From positions 1-32,794 of the forward strand of contig JAAYSY010000023.1 of assembly GCA_012518235.1 (NCBI GenBank): a stretch of DNA of 32,794 nucleotides, given 5' to 3'. The notes below the pieces were generated by a model. The model did not search any database and was not told the DNA's origin. It saw only the letters and a list, made by a program, of their open reading frames with translations. Position 1 is the stretch's first letter, and every line of letters starts with the position of its first letter. The stretch is from Bacteroidales bacterium. GTDB lineage: Bacteria; Bacteroidota; Bacteroidia; Bacteroidales; Bacteroidaceae. Both the position numbers and the translations under genes were made by a program. Of this stretch, positions 27,384 through 32,794 are shown in pieces.

Positions 27384-29357
27384 CTACAAAGGTGGATTAT
27401 AGGGCATATAAACAGCATTATCACCTGCTTTACCACTAGACATAATACAAATAATCATATTTCTATTAACATCTTGACTCGTAGGAATATCTAATAAACC
27501 ATCTAATATATTGTTAGGATGCCACCCCCAAGGATTTCGCATTGAGAAAAGTTGGTTTCCATATCGAGACAAACTCACAGAATAACCGTGAGCATTTACT
27601 GTTTTAGTTTGCGTTTTATAACTCATAAAATCTTGATCTCCTTTTGTAAAAAATGCAGTTACAATTTCTCCCCTTGCTAAAGACGCTCTCACAGCTCTCT
27701 GCATATCATCTGGAGTTATTTCCCAACTATCATAAGCGTAACTATCTCCATTCCCTACCAATGGAGCAATCATTGCATCACTACCAATTCCTCCAATATA
27801 TGGATTCATATCATAACAATCATTATATTTCATGATAGCCTTTTCTAATACCGTTGACCAACAAAGCTGATTATTCTTACTGGTTACTTGCACCACCTCC
27901 CCTTTTGTATTTGATAAAAAAGTAGAACTCAACTTCACCTTTATTCTTTCCCCTTGTGGATCAAACATTGTAACAACATACACATCATCACTCTCTTTTG
28001 TTATAATGCTCTTAATATATTCTGGGTGCATATAGGCTAAAGAACCTAAAGCCGCAATACCAGAACAATCACCAATCGCATGCTGATTAATATCTGCCAT
28101 ATTAGCATCACCAAAAGGGTATAAATTACTTATAGTTTTCTTTTGCCATGTTGCATCTAAACCATCAATGAGTTTAGGTTCATTTGTTGGGTTAGCTAAC
28201 CATTCTAAGTCTTCAGTAGTCGTCTTTCTACAATTCTCAAAAATCGTACCCATTGGTGTTTTTTCAGAGTGCTTATTTCTTCTACTATACTTTTTAATTA
28301 AATCACTATCATCATAACTAGCAACTAATCCCCATTGTGACAACTTTATCGATGACTTTTCTTGAGCTGTTAATTCAATTTTATAAAAAATGAAAGCCTC
28401 ATTATTAGTGAATGAAAAGAAGAGTTGCTCATTTCGCTTAGAAAATTTTACTCTCTCCTGTTGATCTAAAGGAAACCAAAACTTATTATCGTTAGAGCCA
28501 TAAAGTGCAACACTTCGAGGGTCGTTATTCGCATCTTCTGCAGCAGAAGTCAAGTAATAGATATTTGCATTAAAACGTCCATCCGATTGCCAGGTTAACC
28601 AAACCTTTTTATGATGACTTGTATAAGTGGTCTTCTCATTTAAATCCACTAGATTATTAATATCCTCATTTTTAGGTGAATCTGAAAACTGAGCAGTTAA
28701 AACACCAGATCCTATCATAGTAGATTCTCCTTCTATTTTTATAGATTTAGGATCGTCTTTGTCTTCTAATTCTTCTTGTTGCGTAATACCCCACTGAGAT
28801 AACTGTATGGAAGAACTTGGATTATCACCTTGTAATACAATTTTATAAAATAAATACTCCTTACTTATACTTACTTTAAATATTTTCTTCTCTAATCTAC
28901 TAGAAAACACTACATTACTCTGTTTATCTATTGGAACCCAATTGGTATTATCTGCTGATGCATACATAACCCATGACACAGGATCTTTTTCAGGATTACT
29001 AATTGATGAAGTCAAAAAATAGGTATCAGCAACAAAAGGTGTTTTGTTTTTCCAGGTAATCCAAACCTTATCATGATTAGTATAGAAATAGCTGTCTTTA
29101 ATTAAATCGACTACTTTATCAATATCATGTTCTTTAGGAGAATCATCATACTCAACAGTTATCATGCCTGTTGATGGCATAGTACAATCTGTAGTAATAA
29201 AAATAGATTTACTTTTAGTATTTTCCGTTTCTGGTAACGTGTCCTCTTTTGGATCGCTACTGCAATTGTAGAGCGTAAAAAAAGATAATAAAAGAATTAT
29301 ACTTATAATCGTTTTATTTATCTTAATAAGTAGCAGTGTTAAATTCGTGTTTTTCAT
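27384..29357 (-). CDS. Calpain-family (C2) cysteine protease lipoprotein with two tandem beta-rich domains
   Basis: Probable surface or periplasmic protease. The 657-residue protein has a signal peptide with Cys 32 in the lipobox position (LYNC). Two tandem repeats of about 140 residues follow (about 51-192 and 205-344), both running from KSI.I through DSPK, VDL, KVW.TW, LTS, the pattern DN..W.P.D, to LSQWG. This layout suggests F5/8C (discoidin)-like binding domains. The protease domain has the calpain triad: Gln 425 and Cys 431 in QHAIGDCSGIAALGSLA, His 590 in NAHGYSVS and Asn 608 in RNPWG. P. gingivalis Tpr is a known family member in this phylum. The substrate is unknown. It forms a single-gene unit with no clear promoter match upstream. 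Confidence 0.85.
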   Translation of the reverse strand: MKNTNLTLLLIKINKTIISIILLLSFFTLYNCSSDPKEDTLPETENTKSKSIFITTDCTMPSTGMITVEYDDSPKEHDIDKVVDLIKDSYFYTNHDKVWITWKNKTPFVADTYFLTSSISNPEKDPVSWVMYASADNTNWVPIDKQSNVVFSSRLEKKIFKVSISKEYLFYKIVLQGDNPSSSIQLSQWGITQQEELEDKDDPKSIKIEGESTMIGSGVLTAQFSDSPKNEDINNLVDLNEKTTYTSHHKKVWLTWQSDGRFNANIYYLTSAAEDANNDPRSVALYGSNDNKFWFPLDQQERVKFSKRNEQLFFSFTNNEAFIFYKIELTAQEKSSIKLSQWGLVASYDDSDLIKKYSRRNKHSEKTPMGTIFENCRKTTTEDLEWLANPTNEPKLIDGLDATWQKKTISNLYPFGDANMADINQHAIGDCSGIAALGSLAYMHPEYIKSIITKESDDVYVVTMFDPQGERIKVKLSSTFLSNTKGEVVQVTSKNNQLCWSTVLEKAIMKYNDCYDMNPYIGGIGSDAMIAPLVGNGDSYAYDSWEITPDDMQRAVRASLARGEIVTAFFTKGDQDFMSYKTQTKTVNAHGYSVSLSRYGNQLFSMRNPWGWHPNNILDGLLDIPTSQDVNRNMIICIMSSGKAGDNAVYMPYNPPL

Positions 29358-29555
29358 GGTTTCTTTTTTAATAATAACATATTACGTCTAAAGATAATCA
29401 TCCTTATCACTCCTACTTATTTCAAAAACGCTCTTGAAGTAAATGTCTTAAACTAAGAATAAATAGTCTTAATGTAGTACATCTAGATGTTACATTTTTC
29501 GCTATTTAGCATTTAAACGAATTACCAGAGGTTGCTAATTAAATACAACTCAATC

Positions 29556-29599
29556 ATATTAAAAGAGCCTACCAAGTAAATGGTAGGCTCTTTTAATAT
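29556..29599. terminator. Bidirectional terminator after trxB
   Basis: ATATTAAAAGAGCCTACCA (29556-29574) and TGGTAGGCTCTTTTAATAT (29581-29599) form a perfect 19-base stem with a 6-base loop, with A/T runs on both flanks. It lies 36 bases after the trxB stop. The rest of the 278-base gap 29358-29635 shows no gene or clear promoter. Confidence 0.85.
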
Positions 29600-29635
29600 C
29601 TAGTGTAATTTATAAATTACCGTTCTTCTACTTTT

Positions 29636-30583
29636 TTATAATCCTTTTTCAGATAAATAACGCTCAGCTTCAATAGCCGCTTTACAACCCGATCCAGCAG
29701 CAGTTACCGCTTGACGATAAATAGGATCTGCCACATCTCCTGCCGCAAAAACTCCTGGAACATTTGTTTTAGGAGTACCTGGCTCAGTTAAAATATAACC
29801 TACATCATCTGTTTTAAGATAAGGCTTAAATATATCCGAATTAGGAGTATGGCCAATAGCTAAGAAAAATCCAGAAATAGGCAAATCATATTTCTCCTCA
29901 TCAGCTTCTCCTTTTCTCTTCACTAAATGCACACCTTCTACCCCATCGTCTCCATAAAGACCTATTGCATTATGTTCAAAAAGAACTTCTATTTTATCAT
30001 TCTTAAAAACTCGTTCTTGAATAATTTTAGATGCTCTCAAATAATCCTTGCGTACTACCAAATAAACTTTAGATGCTAAGCTAGCTAAAAACAAAGCCTC
30101 TTCACATGCAGTATCTCCACCACCTACAACAGCAACTTCTTTATTTCGATAGAAAAAACCATCGCAAGTAGCACAAGCACTAACTCCCATACCTTGATAT
30201 TTTTTCTCATCTTCTAATCCTAAATACTTAGCCGTAGCTCCCGTAGAGATAATTACAGTATCCGCTTCAATTACTTTTTTCTCATCAATAGTAATTTTAT
30301 AAGGTGCTTTAGATAAATCTGAGGCTGTTGCCATACCAAAACGTATATCAGCTCCAAATCGTTCAGCTTGTTTTTTTAGGTCTTCCATTAACTCTGTTCC
30401 TGTTATAGATTGCGGATAACCAGGAAAGTTTTCTACATCAGTAGTTGTCGTTAATTGTCCTCCAGGCTGTAATCCTTCATACAATACAGGAGACAGATTA
30501 GCACGTCCAGCATAAATAGCTGCTGTATATCCAGCAGGACCCGAACCTATAATTAAACATCTTACTTTTTCTATATCACTCAT
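29636..30583 (-). CDS. trxB: Thioredoxin reductase
   Basis: FAD enzyme that reduces thioredoxin with NADPH in the cytoplasm. The 315 residues show the FAD-binding GSGPAG (13-18), the redox-active pair CATC (Cys 137 and Cys 140), the NADPH-binding GGGDTACEEA (from residue 154), the GHTPN block and the C-terminal FAD motif GVFAAGDVADPIYRQAVTAAGSGCKAA. Length is typical. No thioredoxin gene is adjacent. It is followed by a strong terminator and preceded by the lolA-like gene with an 83-base gap. Confidence 0.96.
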   Translation of the reverse strand: MSDIEKVRCLIIGSGPAGYTAAIYAGRANLSPVLYEGLQPGGQLTTTTDVENFPGYPQSITGTELMEDLKKQAERFGADIRFGMATASDLSKAPYKITIDEKKVIEADTVIISTGATAKYLGLEDEKKYQGMGVSACATCDGFFYRNKEVAVVGGGDTACEEALFLASLASKVYLVVRKDYLRASKIIQERVFKNDKIEVLFEHNAIGLYGDDGVEGVHLVKRKGEADEEKYDLPISGFFLAIGHTPNSDIFKPYLKTDDVGYILTEPGTPKTNVPGVFAAGDVADPIYRQAVTAAGSGCKAAIEAERYLSEKGL

Positions 30584-30666
30584 AATTAATTCTTATTAAG
30601 GGTTATTACATATTATCACACACAATAAATTCAATATTCATCTAAGATAAGGTCATCATATTAAAG

Positions 30667-31308
30667 TTATCTCAAATCAATAATGTCAACGGAAGGGTAC
30701 TTGGATTCCTCAAACTGAAAGAACGATTTACTATAGGTTTGATTCATTAAATAATCTTTAACCCAAATTTCACTTTCTGTTCTATCGTGAAGTTTAATCT
30801 TTAGATAGAGTGGCAATGAATTCACCTTATCTATATATAATACAACAGAATCAATATCACTATCTTTCTGTGTACTTTTAAGTATAACCTCTATGATTGA
30901 CTTATTTTGAAACGATGTTATACCACCTATTGCGTAGGTGTACCCTTTCTTATAACTCAATAATAATCGATAAGGATTAATTGACTCTAACTCTTCTTCA
31001 GTCGGATTAATTACATTTACCTCTTCATTGACTAACAAATAGCTCCATTGTGTTTTTCCATCAAACCAATTTTTCAATTCGGGTGTTTCTAGTTTAAAAC
31101 ACTCCTCCTGTAAAAATAATCGCCCATCTGATTTATCAACTAATCGTTGATCTTTTGTTGCTACTATTGTAAAATCCACTCGAATTCCACCATTTGTATT
31201 AAACACCTCAGATGTTTGATCTAGCACTTTTCGCGCCTGTCTAGCTTGCTGGCTCCATACGGTTCCCATTAAGAAAACCAGTAAAACAAAACTAACTATT
31301 CGTTTCAT
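30667..31308 (-). CDS. lolA: LolA-like outer-membrane lipoprotein carrier
   Basis: Periplasmic protein that ferries lipoproteins from the inner to the outer membrane. The 213 residues start with a signal peptide (MKRIVSFVLLVFLMGTVWSQ). The mature part looks like the LolA half-barrel: IRVDFTIVA, GRLFLQEECFKLETPELKNWFDGKTQWSYL, then NPYRLLLSYKKGYTY. An in-frame ATG at 31323 would add five residues before the signal peptide; I prefer 31308 because it gives a standard signal peptide start. It follows the ftsK-type gene closely, an arrangement seen elsewhere (ftsK-lolA), which supports the call. Confidence 0.88.
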   Translation of the reverse strand: MKRIVSFVLLVFLMGTVWSQQARQARKVLDQTSEVFNTNGGIRVDFTIVATKDQRLVDKSDGRLFLQEECFKLETPELKNWFDGKTQWSYLLVNEEVNVINPTEEELESINPYRLLLSYKKGYTYAIGGITSFQNKSIIEVILKSTQKDSDIDSVVLYIDKVNSLPLYLKIKLHDRTESEIWVKDYLMNQTYSKSFFQFEESKYPSVDIIDLR

Positions 31309-31330
31309 CGTATGTAATAACACTCCCTAT

Positions 31331-32794
31331 TTATAAATTGTTCAATTTCATAGTCAAGTCTGCCTCTGTAGAGCATAACACATCTCTCGGTTTACTACCA
31401 TCAACAGGACCTACAATACCTGCAGCCTCTAACTGGTCCATAATACGTCCTGCCCTATTATACCCTATAGAGAATCTTCTTTGCAACATAGATGTAGAAC
31501 CGTGTTGTTGTGCAACAACTAAACTAGCCGCTTCCTCAAAAAGTGAATCTAAATTACTCATATCAACTTCTCCAGGAGCGAGTTCTGCTTCCTCCTTATA
31601 CTCTGGTAACTCAAAGGCTGAGGTATAACCTTGTTGCTTTGCTATGTATTTAGTTATGTTGTCCACTTCAGGAGTATCAATGAATGCACACTGTACACGC
31701 ATAGGATCTGCACCTTGTAAAAACAACATATCTCCTCGTCCTATTAGTTGATTGGCTCCTGGTCTATCTAAAATAGTCCTAGAGTCCATCATAGATGAAA
31801 CACGAAAAGCTACTCGTGCTGGAAAGTTAGCCTTAATAGTACCTGTTATTATATTAGTAGTTGGGCGTTGTGTTGCAATAACCATATGTATTCCCACAGC
31901 ACGTGCTAATTGTGCTATACGGGCTATAGGTAATTCTATATCTTTTCCTGCAGTCATAATTAAATCCCCAAACTCATCAATGATGACTACTATATAAGGC
32001 ATATATCGATGTCCTTTATTGGGATTTAACTGTCTATTTATAAATTTCTTATTGTACTCTTTAATATTTCTAACATGTGCTGCTTTAAGCAAATCATAAC
32101 GACTATCCATTTCTACACAAACAGAATTTAAAGTTTGTACAACTTTGGTTACATCGGTTATAATAGGTTCTTCCTCATCGGGTAACTTAGCTAAAAAATG
32201 CTTTTCAATAACAGAATAAATACTAAACTCAACCTTTTTGGGGTCTATAAGTACAAACTTTAATTCTGCTGGGTGTTTCTTATATAATAAGGAGGCAATC
32301 ATCGTATTCAAACCCACAGATTTACCTTGACCAGTAGCACCAGCCACTAAAATATGAGGCATTTTACATAAGTCCACCATAAAAACCTCATTTGTTATGG
32401 TTTTCCCAAAAGCTACGGGCAATTCATAGGTACAGTCTCTAAAAGCTTTAGTACCTAATATAGATCGCCCAGATACTATCTGAGGTTTAGAATTAGGAAC
32501 TTCAATTCCAATCGTTCCTTTGCCTGGTATAGGAGCAATAATACGTATACCCAAAGCAGCAAGACTTAAAGCTATATCATCTTCCAACCCTCTGATTTTT
32601 GAAATACGAACTCCACGTTCTGGTGTAATTTCATATAGCGTTACGGTAGGACCTACTGTAGCTTTAATTGTATTAATTTCAATGCCAAAGCTTCTTAATG
32701 TACTTATGATATTGTTTTTATTCTCATTTTGCTCCTCCATATTGACTAATGGCTCACTATTCACATAATCTTTCAATAAATCAAGAGTTGGCAA
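31331..32794 (-). CDS. ftsK: FtsK/SpoIIIE-family DNA translocase (5' part beyond the window)
   Basis: Motor that moves chromosome DNA through the closing division septum and helps resolve dimers at dif. Only the C-terminal 487 residues are visible; the frame is open to the window edge, so the membrane domain and linker lie outside. Visible parts are the PTLDLLKDY start of the alpha domain, Walker A GATGQGKS (from residue 152 of the visible part), Walker B VVIIDEFGDLI, the ATQRPTTNIITGTIKANFPARVAFRV block, and the winged-helix gamma domain (MLQRRFSIGYNRAGRIMDQLEAAGIVGP) that reads KOPS. It ends just before the lolA-like gene, with which it is probably co-transcribed. Confidence 0.95.
   Translation of the reverse strand: MPTLDLLKDYVNSEPLVNMEEQNENKNNIISTLRSFGIEINTIKATVGPTVTLYEITPERGVRISKIRGLEDDIALSLAALGIRIIAPIPGKGTIGIEVPNSKPQIVSGRSILGTKAFRDCTYELPVAFGKTITNEVFMVDLCKMPHILVAGATGQGKSVGLNTMIASLLYKKHPAELKFVLIDPKKVEFSIYSVIEKHFLAKLPDEEEPIITDVTKVVQTLNSVCVEMDSRYDLLKAAHVRNIKEYNKKFINRQLNPNKGHRYMPYIVVIIDEFGDLIMTAGKDIELPIARIAQLARAVGIHMVIATQRPTTNIITGTIKANFPARVAFRVSSMMDSRTILDRPGANQLIGRGDMLFLQGADPMRVQCAFIDTPEVDNITKYIAKQQGYTSAFELPEYKEEAELAPGEVDMSNLDSLFEEAASLVVAQQHGSTSMLQRRFSIGYNRAGRIMDQLEAAGIVGPVDGSKPRDVLCSTEADLTMKLNNL

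Noticed and set aside
31752-31997. 81-codon plus-strand frame inside the FtsK ATPase domain
   Set aside because: It is antisense to highly conserved motifs of FtsK and has no independent support.
1-32794. CRISPR arrays, tRNA or rRNA genes, insertion sequences, prophage genes
   Set aside because: No regularly spaced repeats, cloverleaf-like intergenic stretches, transposase or integrase motifs were seen. The intergenic gaps are all below 300 bases.

Overview
The window is AT-rich chromosomal DNA from a member of the Bacteroidota, most likely the order Bacteroidales. The evidence is a SusC/SusD pair, Bacteroidota-type promoters (-7 TAnnTTTG, with -33 TTTG at some), weak use of Shine-Dalgarno sites, and a set of family-typical neighbours (zapA-rny, lutABC, a YgiQ-type radical SAM protein, and a GT2-dihydroorotase operon). 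No tRNA, rRNA, transposase, integrase, prophage or CRISPR array was seen, and the region reads mostly as core chromosome.

Layout. 1-4530: the end of a SusC-type TonB-dependent receptor, a SusD-type lipoprotein and a strong terminator. No glycan-degrading enzyme is attached inside the window. 4614-6510: an unrecognised three-helix membrane protein and an ADP-ribosylglycohydrolase gene split by a frameshift. 6677-9391 (minus): a translationally coupled lutABC lactate-oxidation operon. 9690-11968: a small coiled-coil protein, ZapA, a structured intergenic RNA element and RNase Y. 12074-14566: two small overlapping genes, one with a possible TusA-like fold lacking the catalytic Cys, and a YgiQ-type radical SAM protein whose promoter places the transcript start about at the ATG. 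14624-17986 (minus): mfd. 18114-20939: a tightly overlapped trio of polyprenol-phosphate-mannose-synthase-like GT2, dihydroorotase, and a shortened MetH-activation-like protein. 21060-22235: a membrane-anchored metallophosphoesterase. 22261-26462 (minus): sbcD-sbcC. 26562-27323: a PlsC-type acyltransferase. 27384-29357 (minus): a calpain-family cysteine protease lipoprotein with two tandem copies of a beta-rich domain. 29636-32794 (minus): thioredoxin reductase, a LolA-like carrier, and the C-terminal part of FtsK/SpoIIIE, which runs off the window.

Most genes are housekeeping: DNA repair (Mfd, SbcCD), chromosome segregation (FtsK), division (ZapA), RNA turnover (RNase Y), envelope building (PlsC, LolA, GT2), redox (TrxB) and lactate use (LutABC). 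The parts most worth a second look are the double-domain calpain lipoprotein, the split ADP-ribosylglycohydrolase beside an unknown membrane protein, the MetH-activation-like protein that lacks the AdoMet-binding motif, the zapA-rny intergenic RNA, and the apparently leaderless ygiQ-type gene. I did not find a clearly new multi-gene defence or mobile system.
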